A stretch of DNA of 64,000 nt from Nostoc sp. FACHB-892 (GCF_014698795.1 NZ_JACJTR010000002.1:124001-188000); one strand, 5' to 3'; shown: positions 17,423 to 27,253, counted from the first letter of the stretch. Numbers and translations are program-made. The notes: generated from the letters alone by a model not told the origin.

Positions 17423-18023
17423 TATACGTAAACCTTGTATTACCTGATTTCGGTTGTGAATACTTCGCTTCAGCCTACAGTCAGGGATAGTTAATGTTTC
17501 ACTTTCCGCTGCAATCTAAAAAATTGAGTGGCTTAAGAACGTTAGATTTTACAGCTTTTAAGTGCAAGCTTCCCTGTTGTTGATAGCTATAAAAAGCATG
17601 GAAATATTTATGTAAAATTATTATGATGCTTTATTGTTTATTGTAAATAATCATTTGTTATTTGTAACAGATGTAAATTATAAAGATTTGATTAATAATT
17701 GCCAAATATCTGCGTATTTATACTATATGGTTTTATGTTTATTAATATTTGTGGGAGCGATCGCTATCACTCAACCCAACTATATGGCGTTTTTCTGTCG
17801 GATTAGGTATACGTATTAAAGTGAGAAGCTTGCCAATTAAAGGTTTTACCGTACCTAACATGACTAGGAATCGTTGTAACAATCCTGAATCATTGATGAT
17901 AAACAAAATCCCCAGCTTCTTGGATAAGTTGGGGATCTACGGATTGCAATTATTACGAATCAAATAGGATGGCTATATCATATTTAATTGCTCAATTCTG
18001 AATAAATCTGTAAGCTTTTAAAC
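17423..18023. other. Intergenic between the FHA and kinase genes
   Basis: AT-rich, with two short overlapping plus-strand ORFs that have no ribosome site and no protein-like pattern. A hairpin (ATCCCCAGCTT 17908-17918 / AAGTTGGGGAT 17926-17936, one wobble) lies toward the kinase 3' end. Confidence 0.5.
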
Positions 18024-19640
18024 TCACAACAAGCCTCGTTTACCATTGGGGCGCACGGTCATCCAATTTGTTTTTGCTAGTGCTAGCTGCTCATCAGAAA
18101 TTTTGGCACTGCTGAGATTAGCACCACACAGATTAGCTCCTCGAAGATTAGCATTGCTGAGATAAGCATTGCTGAGGTCTGCGCCTCGCAGGTCTGCCCC
18201 TTCTAAATCAGCATGGTTAAAGTATGCTTTGCTCAAATTAGCATCCTTGAGGTTTGCTCGAGTGAGACTGGCTTTGCCAAAGTCACTATTGTGGAGATTA
18301 GCTCCTTGGAGATTGGTTTTTTGTAATTGAGCAGAATGGAAATTTGTTTGGGATAAGTCAGCACCTTGCAGATTCAGCAAACTTAAATTGTGTAGGGCAA
18401 AATCCCGCCTTCCCTTCAGATAGGCTGTTAATAAACCTTGGGTATCTAATTTACGCTCAACTTTAGATTTTTGAATTTGCGAACCATTACTGTTGCTGTT
18501 GCTGTTGCTGTTAGCTAAAGTAGCTGATTTGGCCATTCCAGAACCCTGGTGTAATCCAGCCGCTTCCACTGCCTTAGCTCGTCTAGCGCGAATTGCTGCG
18601 GCTACCTGTGCTACTCCTACACTGGTAACAGCAGCAGAAGGGTTACTACATAAAACAGCAGAATTTTCTAGGTGATTGTGTGTTCGCTCTTTAGACCCGG
18701 TATCAGATTTAATCAGTAAACCCTTTGCCAAACTTTCTAAGTATGGTTCTATTTCCAATGCTCTGAGAACTTCTGCCGCTGACTGATAGCGACTACGCAC
18801 AGACACGTCTAACATTTTTCGCAATACATTGCTCAAGTGGTCACTCACTTGCACAAGCTGCTCCCACATCATCTCGCCAGTATTGGGATTGTAATCTAAA
18901 TCTTTAGGAGTTTTACTAGTCAATAAATAAATGCATGTCACCCCCAATGCATAGATATCACTGGCGTAGACTGGACGCATAGCCATTTGCTCTGGTGGCG
19001 CAAAACCAGGAGTACCAATGGCATATGCAGTTAATGCTGTCTGCCCTGATTGATTTGTCGCACCTTGGCTAACTTGGTTTTTGACTGCACCAAAGTCGAT
19101 GAGTACCATTCTGGCATCTTGAGTGCGGCGGATTAAGTTAGCTGGTTTGATATCACGGTGAATTACCTTTTGCTCGTGGATATATTGCAGTACTGGCAAA
19201 ATCTCGCTCAAAAATTGCTTGACTCCAGTTTCGCTCAAGATACCGTTAAGTTTGACCTCTTCCTGCAACGTATCACCACTAATGTATTCTTGAACTAAGT
19301 AGAATTGTTCATGATCTTCAAAATAATCTAATAATCTTGGTACTTGAGGATGATTGCCAATTTTACCTAGAGTTTTGGCTTCTCGCTCAAACAGTTCTCT
19401 GGCCATCTGTAAAACGTGTGGGGCGCTTCCTGATGGGCGTAATTGCTTAATTACGCAACTCGGTTCTCCTGGTAAGCCTTGGTCATGTGCTAAAAAGGTA
19501 GCTCCAAAACCACCCTGACCTAATGGTTTGATCACCTGATAGCGATCGCGCAACAGTAGTTGCGAGCCACAAGACTGACACCTTTGGCTATATACCAAAT
19601 TTTCTGGATTGGGACAGATAGGATTTAAGCAGTAGCTCAT
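18024..19640 (-). CDS. Ser/Thr protein kinase with N-terminal Cys motif and C-terminal pentapeptide repeats (SpkB-like)
   Basis: Protein of 538 residues. A four-Cys cluster comes first (C4, C9, C21, C24 in 'CLNPIC' and 'CQSC'). The kinase domain spans ~34-300, with the P-loop 'LGQGGFGATFL', catalytic Lys65, 'HRDIKPAN' (161-168), 'DFG' (182-184) and 'GTPGFAPPEQ'. A Ser/Ala-rich linker with an (Asn-Ser)n stretch follows. The end (~420-520) is a run of A(D/N)Lxx pentapeptide repeats such as 'LQGADLSQTNFHSAQLQKTN'. Synechocystis SpkB has this same three-part plan. It phosphorylates proteins on Ser/Thr; the pentapeptide right-handed helix probably mediates binding. It is a single-gene unit. Confidence 0.93.
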   Translation of the reverse strand: MSYCLNPICPNPENLVYSQRCQSCGSQLLLRDRYQVIKPLGQGGFGATFLAHDQGLPGEPSCVIKQLRPSGSAPHVLQMARELFEREAKTLGKIGNHPQVPRLLDYFEDHEQFYLVQEYISGDTLQEEVKLNGILSETGVKQFLSEILPVLQYIHEQKVIHRDIKPANLIRRTQDARMVLIDFGAVKNQVSQGATNQSGQTALTAYAIGTPGFAPPEQMAMRPVYASDIYALGVTCIYLLTSKTPKDLDYNPNTGEMMWEQLVQVSDHLSNVLRKMLDVSVRSRYQSAAEVLRALEIEPYLESLAKGLLIKSDTGSKERTHNHLENSAVLCSNPSAAVTSVGVAQVAAAIRARRAKAVEAAGLHQGSGMAKSATLANSNSNSNSNGSQIQKSKVERKLDTQGLLTAYLKGRRDFALHNLSLLNLQGADLSQTNFHSAQLQKTNLQGANLHNSDFGKASLTRANLKDANLSKAYFNHADLEGADLRGADLSNAYLSNANLRGANLCGANLSSAKISDEQLALAKTNWMTVRPNGKRGLL

Positions 19641-20298
19641 GCACTGTCAACTCGCTGCACGAATAATCACGGTGAGTGTTATACTCTCCTTCAATTATTT
19701 AGATATTGATCAACTCTTACAAGGTAATTTTTGCTGGAAATTCTTTGAAGATTTTCTAAAGTTTAACTGAGATTACGTAAATTTATCGCCAAAAGAAGAT
19801 AAGTATTATACTTATACTGGTAAACTTGTTTAGATTAATTTATACTATGTATCAATTTGTGATAACGCTCTCTTAAAGCTTGTTATCTTTCAGAGCGTGT
19901 TATTATATGTAGCGTTCTAATCTACTGACTAGCTAACGTAATTCAGAATTGAGAAAGTCGGCTTTAATCCAGGTTTCTATTGATTGTATCTGTTAGTCTT
20001 AGTTTTGAGAATTGGTATTTAAAGCTATTAGGGAGCAGTGTCTAACGTCAGTTGCTCCACTTGGAGCGAAGTCAAAGTGGCGGCTTGGGGCGATAGCGCA
20101 GTGCTAACGCTGCGCTATCGGTCTACAGCCTTTTTCCTAAAGGAGACACTAAGCGAACGGGTATCCTACGGTGGGTGTCTTAGGCTAGCATTAAGGGATA
20201 AGATCGCACTGGTTCGCTTACAGAAAATCGCTGTAGAATTTTGGATGCCCAAGCTTGGAGGGAGTTCAAAATCATCTCCATTAGTCGTTAAGACACTA
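19641..20298. other. Intergenic with hairpin-forming repeats
   Basis: No credible gene; a plus-strand ORF at 20038-20337 overlaps repeats and the 3' end of the next gene. Hairpins: ACGCTCT/AGAGCGT near 19864-19898, and CGATAGCGCAG (20091-20101) with CTGCGCTATCG (20110-20120). The G+C-rich stretch 20040-20240 stands out from its AT-rich flanks and looks like decayed dispersed repeats. Confidence 0.5.
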
Positions 20299-21129
20299 TT
20301 AGCTGGCTTTCATATTCATACTAATAAGTTGTTCTAAAAGTGCAAGAACATCACTGCGGCTGAGTTTCTCTTTACCATTAGCAAGGGCATCAAGAGTACC
20401 ATTCGCTAAGGTTAAAGGAATTTGACAAAAATCCAAGGCTGGCCCGGTAGGAAGTTCTTTGGTGTAAGCTTCTGCCAGAGCTAGATTGCGCCGCGCATAC
20501 TCTTGCATATTTGCTGCACTCCAACCCTCTGGGAAAAAGTCTACCCCACGCCCTAAATCCTCAGTATGGTTACGCAGGATATTAACTGCTTGTAAACCCC
20601 GACCAAACCCAATCGCCTGGGTACGGTTAGTTTGCGTTCCATCGTACCAAGTCCATAAGTCCGATAGTAACAATCCCACTGCACCTGCAACCCCAAAGGT
20701 ATAACGATCTAAATCAGCTTCTGTGTCAATTTTCCAGTTTCTTTCTGCCCAGTAAGCCATCCGGTCTGCCATTGCACTAGTGGCATCCCAAATTCGAGGT
20801 GCAATGGTTTCTGGTGCTAGCATCAACCATTCTCTAATCCTTAGAGTGACTTCTTCTAAGGTATGCTCATACCCGCTAAATCCTGCAAAGAAAGCATCTA
20901 CCGCGAAGCCATCAACCCCTGCTTGTAATGTCAGGCTAATGGCTCTTAACAGCTTTGCTTTAGTAGAATTATCTAGTTCGGCATGATCTTCAATTTCATC
21001 AATGGCACGCATACACAAATATCCTGATGCTACTGCTTCTTGTAATCCTGGCGGTAAAAGATTAATTGGGATATAAAAAGTTCGGCTAGTTTCTTTGAGG
21101 ATTTGCAATGCATCTCTACGTAAATTCAT
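20299..21129 (-). CDS. Squalene/phytoene synthase family protein
   Basis: Protein of 276 residues from ATG 21129, with GGGGAG eight bases before it; a longer upstream start is unlikely. The family fold is clear: 'SRTFYIPINLLP', first prenyl-diphosphate motif D44-E-I-E-D48 in 'MRAIDEIEDHAELD', 'YTFGVAGAVGLLLSDLW', and the second aspartate motif region 'AVNILRNHTEDLGRGVDFFP'. In that second motif the usual first Asp is Asn187 (NHTED instead of DxxED). The family joins two prenyl diphosphates head to head (squalene, phytoene, hydroxysqualene). The altered motif means product and activity cannot be assumed. It is not next to hopanoid or carotenoid genes here. Confidence 0.85.
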   Translation of the reverse strand: MNLRRDALQILKETSRTFYIPINLLPPGLQEAVASGYLCMRAIDEIEDHAELDNSTKAKLLRAISLTLQAGVDGFAVDAFFAGFSGYEHTLEEVTLRIREWLMLAPETIAPRIWDATSAMADRMAYWAERNWKIDTEADLDRYTFGVAGAVGLLLSDLWTWYDGTQTNRTQAIGFGRGLQAVNILRNHTEDLGRGVDFFPEGWSAANMQEYARRNLALAEAYTKELPTGPALDFCQIPLTLANGTLDALANGKEKLSRSDVLALLEQLISMNMKAS

Positions 21130-21744
21130 GTTTTCACTCCCCGCTTGATTTTTGCACCACATGAAATTTGCAGTTTTTTGATGATACTGGATATAGTTTT
21201 GACTAAACCTTAAAAACTATAGACTATAAGATACGCTAGTATTTCATTTAAAAATTAATAGTTTTTGGTGTTGTAATTAACAAAACTCTCAAATTTATGA
21301 AAGTCTAACTTAGTATATAGGTTTTTGGTCGCAAAAATCGGTAATGTGCCGTTTGATATAGCTATGATATAGTTTTAGTGTAGATATAAAGAATTATGCT
21401 AATATTTGGTTGATTAGCGCGAAATTTTTCTATGAGCGAACATCCATTTTAGGGATTTGAAAGTATTTTAAGTCTGCGTTAATTTGACTAACAAATTGTA
21501 ATCATTGTATATATAAAGACAATTTAGGAGAAGGTGACAACGGATAACAGTAATTGTACGCACCTTTAGATGCGAACGGCGGCTTGTCGAAGAGTTAGTG
21601 TAAGTTAAATTAGACATAGAGGGCTGTAATGCCTGGGTTGAGCTATGTCCACGGTTGATCGGTTACAGTGTGAACCTGCTTACTGTTTAAGCTGGCATCA
21701 ATTGACCATAACCGAGAATAAGAAGTTCTTGCATATTTACGAGG
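21130..21744. other. Intergenic, probably decayed mobile DNA in part
   Basis: AT-rich to ~21540, then a more balanced composition up to the transposase remnant. No intact ORF. Terminal repeats of the insertion element could not be identified. Confidence 0.4.
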
Positions 21745-22005
21745 TTGACAATAAAAAAGTGGGCAAACAGCTTACTTAACTTAACTCGCCACCGTAGCAA
21801 TTTTATTCGAGAACGAGTCAATTTGGTAAATCTACTCCAAAAAGTGCTTGAGGCTGCCAACATTAAACTTGCCTCAGTTGCCAGTGATGTGATCGGTGTA
21901 TCAGGACAGGCAATGCTGGTTTTGAGCGTTGAACGTAACACCATTCCCGGACTCATGGCGGATTTGGCTAAGGGAACCATGCAACTTACTTTACGAAAAT
22001 GTTTC
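21745..22005 (+). pseudogene. IS110-family transposase remnant
   Basis: The middle of this ORF reads 'LTRHRSNFIRERVNLVNLLQ' and continues 'KVLEAANIKLASVASDVIG', 'VSGQAML', 'MADLAKGTM'. That is the typical segment of IS110-type transposases between the N-terminal DEDD catalytic part and the C-terminal transposase_20 domain. The N-terminal domain is missing, and after ~22005 the reading frame loses similarity and ends. The fragment is too short to be active; it marks an old insertion. Confidence 0.75.
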
Positions 22006-22437
22006 CTTTGGGTAGTTATGGGTTATCTTTTAGAGTGCAGAAAGCTGCCCAAAAAGTGTCTAGACAATTTATTTTTTAAATAACATTTAAAAGTCAAATA
22101 CTTTACAGGTAATTATAGAAAAATTTCACTCATTCTCTCTATTATGTTTGGAGTTTGGCGATTCTAGAAAATTCTTATTTATAAAAAAATCTATATTTAA
22201 AATTGCACCAAATCTAGCAAAAATTAATAAATTGGAATGGATTTACCTCTTTAGGATAGGTTAATTTCCGTACGAAGATAGACAAAAAATATATAGCTAA
22301 GAGCTTAGGATTTTGAAAGAAGTTTTAAGAAGCTTAGTATCAAAACTTACTTTTTGATGCAAAGTGAATCAATTCCAAATACTACAACAACAGAAAAAAA
22401 ACTTTTAATTCAAGTTTTATTTGTTAGGAGGTTTATG
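22006..22437. other. Intergenic leader of the GT4 gene
   Basis: AT-rich, with no gene seen. An in-frame extension of the next gene back to 22354 has no ribosome site and a low-complexity sequence, so it is treated as leader. Confidence 0.5.
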
Positions 22438-23523
22438 ATGCGAATAGCTCAAGTAGCCCCACTGTGGGAGAGAGTTCCACCTCCCGCTTATGGTGGTATA
22501 GAGTTAGTAGTAGGGTTACTGACCGATGAATTAGTTCGACGCGGACACGAAGTAACTTTATTTGCATCGGGAGATTCTATTAGTCTGGCAAAACTAGTGT
22601 CAGTTCATCCCCGTGCTGTCAGACTCGATAGCACTATTAAAGATTACGGCATTTACGAAATGCTAAATCTAGCTTCTGTTTATGAACGTGCAGAAGAGTT
22701 TGATATTATTCACTCCCATGTAGGGTGTGGGGCGCTGTCCTACGCGAATCTCGTCACAACCCCTACGGTTCATACGTTACACGGGATTTTTACCCCTGAT
22801 AACGAAAAGATGTTTAGTTTTGGTAAAAAACAACCTTATGTTAGTATTTCCAATGCACAACGAGAACCAAGGTTAGGGTTGAACTGTATAGCAACGGTTT
22901 ACAACGGGATTGATGTCAGCAGTTATAAATTTTACGCCCAGCCAGAAGATCCCCCCTATTTAGCCTTTTTGGGTCGGATGTCTCCTGAGAAAGGAGTACA
23001 CTTAGCAATAGAAATTGCAAAACTAGCTGGTTGGCGTTTGAAAATGGCAGGTAAGGTTGATGCCGTTGATGCGGAATATTTTGAGAAAAAAATCAAACCG
23101 CACATTGACGGGAAGCAAATTGAGTATTTGGGTGAAGCGAACCATGCTCAAAAAAATGCCCTTATGGGAGGTGCAGTTGCAACTTTATTCCCTATCACTT
23201 GGCGAGAACCCTTTGGGTTGGTGATGGTAGAGTCAATGGCTTCGGGTACGCCAGTAATTGCCATGAACTTGGGGTCTACTCAGGAGATAATTTCCCACGG
23301 CAAGACGGGTTTCCTCTGCAATAATATTCAAGAATGCATCAGTGCCATTGATCGGTTAATAGAGTTAGACCGCTATGGCTGTCGCCAGCATATTGAAGAC
23401 TATTTCAGTATTGAGCAAATGACTGATGGCTATGAGGCGGTTTATGAACAAATAGTAGCAAAACGATTTTCTCAGAATGGGCATTTCCGCAGTTTGGTTG
23501 GTTTAGGTAGCGATCGCAGTTAA
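22438..23523 (+). CDS. GT4-family glycosyltransferase
   Basis: Protein of 361 residues. ATG 22438 follows AGGAGG at a 6-base spacing, giving the standard start 'MRIAQVAPLWERVPPPAYGG'. N-terminal Rossmann domain: 'GGIELVVGLLTDELVRRGHEVTLFASGDS'-type acceptor site (in two parts) and 'FDIIHSHVG'. C-terminal donor domain: 'YLAFLGRMSPEKGVHLAIEI' and 'EPFGLVMVESMASGTPVIA', the E-x7-E motif of GT4 enzymes. It is cytoplasmic and uses a nucleotide sugar to extend a glycolipid, polysaccharide or small molecule. It is unaccompanied by other sugar genes here. Acceptor unknown. Confidence 0.9.
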   Translation: MRIAQVAPLWERVPPPAYGGIELVVGLLTDELVRRGHEVTLFASGDSISLAKLVSVHPRAVRLDSTIKDYGIYEMLNLASVYERAEEFDIIHSHVGCGALSYANLVTTPTVHTLHGIFTPDNEKMFSFGKKQPYVSISNAQREPRLGLNCIATVYNGIDVSSYKFYAQPEDPPYLAFLGRMSPEKGVHLAIEIAKLAGWRLKMAGKVDAVDAEYFEKKIKPHIDGKQIEYLGEANHAQKNALMGGAVATLFPITWREPFGLVMVESMASGTPVIAMNLGSTQEIISHGKTGFLCNNIQECISAIDRLIELDRYGCRQHIEDYFSIEQMTDGYEAVYEQIVAKRFSQNGHFRSLVGLGSDRS

Positions 23524-23530
23524 ATATAGA

Positions 23531-23618
23531 ACTTACGCACAGGTAACGGAAAATCGAACCACAGAGACGCAGAGAACACGGAGGAATAGGAGTTTGAGAG
23601 GTATTTTGCGTAAGTCCT
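23531..23618. mobile_element. MITE-like repeat, copy 1
   Basis: ~88-bp element bounded by inverted ACTTACGCA / TGCGTAAGT ends, lying just after the GT4 gene. A near-identical copy in opposite orientation is at 39481-39570. No coding capacity. Confidence 0.7.
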
Positions 23619-23856
23619 GAAATATTGTATTTGTTTTTAACTAAATAGAATATAAACCGTCGTAGGGGCGCACAGATGTGCATTGGTGTTAACTTAAGCA
23701 GGAAGTAACCATAAGATGTAATCTAAAAACATTACAAAGTCGAGTGAATTGTAGCGTTCTACCTTCATAATTGACACCATCTTGATAGAAAAGCGAATTG
23801 ACAAGTCAGTGCTTGTGCGCTCGTTCTACCACCGATTTTAAAGTGCCAACGTAAAA

Positions 23857-24759
23857 TCACTTACCAACTGCTAATATTAGACCTTCATGGGCTAATATTG
23901 CTTGAGGAAAGGCAGATTTAATATCGACTTGAACCTGGTCAATAAAATTATCATGGTCATCTGGGTGATGATGAGAAATGGCTAGCCGTTTAACGCCAGC
24001 ATTCAGAGCTGCATTCACCCCAGCTTGCCAAAGTAAATCAGCAGAGTCATGGTTGTGAGATGTAGGAGGAGTGTAAGTAGCATTGGCAATTAGCAAGTCA
24101 ACACCTTGAATAAACTGTAAAATCCGCTCTCGCTCCACTTGATCAGCATTTTGGTGTAAATCTGTGACGTAGGCAACACTATAATCTTGCCAAGTAACTC
24201 GGTACCCCACTGATCTCTGAGTTTGATTGATTAATGCAGTTGTAATAGTTACATCATCTAGTTTCACCTCACTATCAGGAGTGAGATTGTAAAACTGTAA
24301 TTCCGACTGCATTACCTGTAAAGGGTAAGGAAAGTGTGGCTGGAGCATCTGGTCGTACAGACATTGTTTGATTGAGGCTCCATTTGATGCAGCTGTGCCG
24401 TAAATGTGAAAACAATTTTCTCCGATAAATGCTGGAGCAAAAAAGGGAAAGCCTTGAATGCGATTTGATTGGCAGTTGGTAAAAAATAAATGGGCTTCTA
24501 TTGGCTGTTGCAGTTCTTGCCAAGTTTTACCCAGTATGCGTAAGCCAGTACCGCCATCGAAAATCAAACGTTTACCTGCTACATGCATTTCTACACAAGC
24601 AGTATTACCACCATAACGAGTGGTATTGCTACTTGGAGTGGGAATCAAACCTCTTACACCCCAAAATTGCACGATAAATTTACCTGCTGGGCTACTTGGC
24701 AGGGTAGATGACTTTTCAGGTGTGTAGCTCTGGGAACCCGACAACTCAAAATTTGACAT
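23857..24759 (-). CDS. Metallo-beta-lactamase-fold protein with a degenerate metal motif
   Basis: Protein of 300 residues similar throughout to MBL hydrolases of the PhnP/RNase Z-like type: 'FIVQFWGVRGLIPTP', 'RYGGNTACVEM', 'LIFDGGTGLR', 'IQGFPFFAPAFIG', 'YRVTWQDYSVAYVTDL' and 'LAISHHHPDDHDN'. The key HxHxDH motif, expected at 95-100 just before 'IQGFPFF', reads N-C-Q-S-N-R. Three histidines and the Asp are therefore gone, while the downstream Asp and His ligands remain. It probably lost hydrolase activity or works differently. Its stop side faces no partner; its start is 11 bases after panD on the same strand. Confidence 0.85.
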   Translation of the reverse strand: MSNFELSGSQSYTPEKSSTLPSSPAGKFIVQFWGVRGLIPTPSSNTTRYGGNTACVEMHVAGKRLIFDGGTGLRILGKTWQELQQPIEAHLFFTNCQSNRIQGFPFFAPAFIGENCFHIYGTAASNGASIKQCLYDQMLQPHFPYPLQVMQSELQFYNLTPDSEVKLDDVTITTALINQTQRSVGYRVTWQDYSVAYVTDLHQNADQVERERILQFIQGVDLLIANATYTPPTSHNHDSADLLWQAGVNAALNAGVKRLAISHHHPDDHDNFIDQVQVDIKSAFPQAILAHEGLILAVGK

Positions 24760-24770
24760 TTTCCTTGAAA

Positions 24771-25154
24771 TTAGACCTTACTGAGCAGGTCATCATAGTG
24801 CCGCACTTGCAACAGGTTATTTTTTTCGTCCACAATGACTACTGTAGGAGAGTAACTTTTTAACTCTTCTGGAGTGAACTGCCCGTAAGTCATTATAATC
24901 AGGCGATCGCCAATAATGCCTAGACGTGCAGCACCCCCATTTAGCTCAATTACTCCTGAATGGGCTGGAGCTGCGATCGCATAGGTAATAAAGCGCTGGC
25001 CGTTGGCACTATTAACTACTTGCACCTGCTCATAGGGTAAGATGCCAGCTTTTTCCAAAAGCATTTCATCGATGCTGATACTACCCACGTAGTTGATATT
25101 CGCCCCTGTCAGGGTGCAGTTATGAATTTTTGCCAAAAGGAGAGTGCGCTGCAT
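24771..25154 (-). CDS. panD: Aspartate 1-decarboxylase (pyruvoyl enzyme)
   Basis: Protein of 127 residues, the usual PanD length. Near the N-terminus, '[20 protein letters not shown]' is followed by 'SISID'. The Gly-Ser bond (G24-S25) is the self-cleavage site that creates the pyruvoyl group. '[10 protein letters not shown]' and '[20 protein letters not shown]' follow. It makes beta-alanine from aspartate for pantothenate and coenzyme A. It sits 11 bases upstream of the degenerate MBL gene and is probably co-transcribed with it. Confidence 0.96.
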   Translation of the reverse strand: MQRTLLLAKIHNCTLTGANINYVGSISIDEMLLEKAGILPYEQVQVVNSANGQRFITYAIAAPAHSGVIELNGGAARLGIIGDRLIIMTYGQFTPEELKSYSPTVVIVDEKNNLLQVRHYDDLLSKV

Positions 25155-25260
25155 TTGAGTTTAGGGTTAGTGGCAGTTTTTACAATCCGTAACAACCGAA
25201 ATTTATTAAAGTGAGGAGTTAGGACTGAGTCGTTAAAAGTGAGGAATAAAAATTTATAAA

Positions 25261-25306
25261 TCTTAACTTCTAACTCTTAACTCTTAACTCCTAACTCCTA
25301 ACTCCT
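25261..25306. repeat. STRR: heptads of TTAACTC/CTAACTC
   Basis: Six to seven near-perfect 7-base units ending just after the ppa stop codon region. Typical of heterocystous cyanobacteria. Confidence 0.85.
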
Positions 25307-25309
25307 CTA

Positions 25310-25822
25310 TTATCCTCTATAAGCTTTGACGGATTTTTCTACTAAAGGTGCAACCTTATCCACATCTTGCCAACCGAGAATTTCAGTCACCTTTTTTTCC
25401 AAATTTTTATAACTACGGAAAAATTCGGCAATTTCATCTAAGCGGTGTGGTGCTAAGTCTTTCAGGGATTTGACCTGAGTGTAGCGCGGATCTTTGTCAG
25501 GAACACAAAGAATTTTCTCATCGCGATCGCCACCGTCAATCATCTCTAAAAAGCCAATTGGTCGTGCAGCAATAATACAGCCTGGAAAGGTTGGTTCGTC
25601 AATTAGGACCATACCATCTAGGGGATCGCCATCATCAGCTAAAGTATTGGGTACAAAGCCGTAGTCGTATGGATATTGTACCGATGAATAAAGTACTCGG
25701 TCTAGAGCAAAAGCTTCTAGTTCCTTGTCGTATTCGTATTTATTTTTACTTCCGCCAGTAATTTCAATCAGAACGTTGATTAAACCAGGTTTCGGTTGGG
25801 CAGGAATACGAGATAAATCCAC
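25310..25822 (-). CDS. ppa: Inorganic pyrophosphatase (family I)
   Basis: Protein of 170 residues from GTG 25822 ([13 protein letters not shown]), which has GAGGAG six bases upstream. A TTG start at 25867 would add 15 residues and lacks a ribosome site. Conserved metal and substrate residues: '[15 protein letters not shown]', '[20 protein letters not shown]' (the signature D-G-D-P-x-D) and '[11 protein letters not shown]'-type loop ([11 protein letters not shown]). It hydrolyses pyrophosphate to drive biosynthesis. It sits upstream of panD on the same strand, separated by a heptad repeat. Confidence 0.96.
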   Translation of the reverse strand: MDLSRIPAQPKPGLINVLIEITGGSKNKYEYDKELEAFALDRVLYSSVQYPYDYGFVPNTLADDGDPLDGMVLIDEPTFPGCIIAARPIGFLEMIDGGDRDEKILCVPDKDPRYTQVKSLKDLAPHRLDEIAEFFRSYKNLEKKVTEILGWQDVDKVAPLVEKSVKAYRG

Positions 25823-26250
25823 AAAAAACTCCTCTGATAACAGTGAATCATGGGGGCACTCAGTCAACTTCGCTCCCCGTGTAGAATTTTAGGGCAATAT
25901 GGATCTCTTCCCAAAGTATTCATTCTATGGGATGGGGCATTGGGCATTGGACAATAATTAATAGTTCTTCTTTCCCTGCTTCCCCTGTTCCTCTTGCTCC
26001 CCCTGCTCCCCACTCCTCCTGAAATAGAAAAAGGGTTGCGAAGTTTATTCGCAACCCTTTTTTTAGAGGGTATTATTCTCTCCCATCCTCTATTACTGTT
26101 GAAGGGATTTATGCCCCTATTGTGTCAATACAATTGAAACTTGAAGTCACACAATACAGATTCAGCTTATTCCTGATGAACTACATTCACATCTACAGAG
26201 GTTGTCACAAAATCAGTTTTTTCCTTTTTTGTAGCTTTTGTAAAGCTTTA
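25823..26250. other. Intergenic with C/T-rich repeats and a terminator
   Basis: Contains short heptad-like runs around 25930-26015 (GGGCATT, CCCTGCT types) and the hairpin listed at 26028. No gene seen. Confidence 0.5.
26028..26064. terminator. Strong bidirectional hairpin terminator
   Basis: AAAAAGGGTTGCGAA (26028-26042) and TTCGCAACCCTTTTT (26048-26062) pair perfectly, with seven T on the plus side and five on the minus side. It probably ends the minus-strand small gene at 26251. Confidence 0.8.
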
Positions 26251-26436
26251 TTAATCTTTCCTTCCTTGTAGGTTTTGGATTAGGGGTTGCTGGTTATTTT
26301 GAGCATTAGTTGAAGAATAATGAGCGATGACAAATACGGGTAAAATGAGAGTCAACAGCGCGATCGCAGTTCCCACAATGTCTGCCAAACGTTGGGAATA
26401 TGTATCGGTATTGGCAGACTGACTATTTGAATTCAT
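26251..26436 (-). CDS. Small single-pass membrane protein (61 aa)
   Basis: Starts [20 protein letters not shown], then one clear membrane helix ([20 protein letters not shown]) and a polar tail. The '[13 protein letters not shown]' pattern looks familiar from short conserved cyanobacterial proteins, but no function is known to me. The strong terminator 187 bases downstream supports a real transcript. Confidence 0.65.
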   Translation of the reverse strand: MNSNSQSANTDTYSQRLADIVGTAIALLTLILPVFVIAHYSSTNAQNNQQPLIQNLQGRKD

Positions 26437-26845
26437 ACAAAATTGAAGTTCTTCGTAACACTGTGATAGGTCTAATCTCTGATTGAGAGTATTAATGCTA
26501 TTTTAGCTATTTTTAAACTGTAAAATGTGTAGAATTCTACAACTTAAACCAGTTACACAATTGTCATAATAGCCTTTTTATACATGGACTTCTTAATAGA
26601 AAGTTACAAGTAAACAAATAATGTTTTATTTTGTAATTAATATTTTCAGATGTTTCCCTGTATAGTCTAATGCTTCGCATACACAAAGCCAACTTTGACA
26701 GCATCATAAATTACATTTTTTCGCTGCTTAAAGATTAATTAGCAAAACATATTTGTCTGATACTTCATGAGTATAACATTCTAAAAAGCCTTTGATAAGG
26801 TCATTTTACTGGAATTGCTAATTTGTGATACAGGACACAAAACCG

Positions 26846-26876
26846 CAAAAGCACTGAATATCTATCAGTGCTTTTG
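26846..26876. terminator. Orphan hairpin
   Basis: CAAAAGCACTGA (26846-26857) and TCAGTGCTTTTG (26865-26876) pair perfectly around 7 bases. No gene lies within 400 bases on the plus side. Confidence 0.5.
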
Positions 26877-27253
26877 ATTGTTATATGGTAGTTATACACA
26901 CAAATATTTCGTATCAGAGAAAGAATCGTAGCAATAATTGTTGCAACCAATGATAGCTACGAATAAATACTGATGCATCAAGTGTGTTGGGCAGTATGGA
27001 TTCAGTGATAGCACTAAACTAATATTTCAGAATTTAAATTATTCAATATAATCAATATCACAGCCTTTTTGTCAATCTATATATAGGTAGAATAAACAAT
27101 TTTTAGAAGATAGCATAGAAGTGTAGGAGCTATTGTCAAACTTTGCACATATCTGAACAAAATATTAAACTCAATTTCCAGCTCCTAAATCGGTAGAATT
27201 TTTTGGATAAATCAAATATCTAAGATCAGAAATTGTATAACAAATTAATCAGC

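Noticed and set aside
17634..17967. Two overlapping short plus-strand ORFs
   Set aside because: No ribosome site, low-complexity AT-driven composition, and overlap in different frames.
20038..20337. Plus-strand ORF of 99 aa
   Set aside because: Made of hairpin-forming repeats, and its end overlaps the 3' end of the well-supported squalene/phytoene synthase gene.
25261..25306. Heptad repeats as a possible origin or centromere iteron
   Set aside because: The same heptad types occur at many gaps in the window and are a general feature of heterocystous cyanobacteria; no replication or partition gene adjoins.
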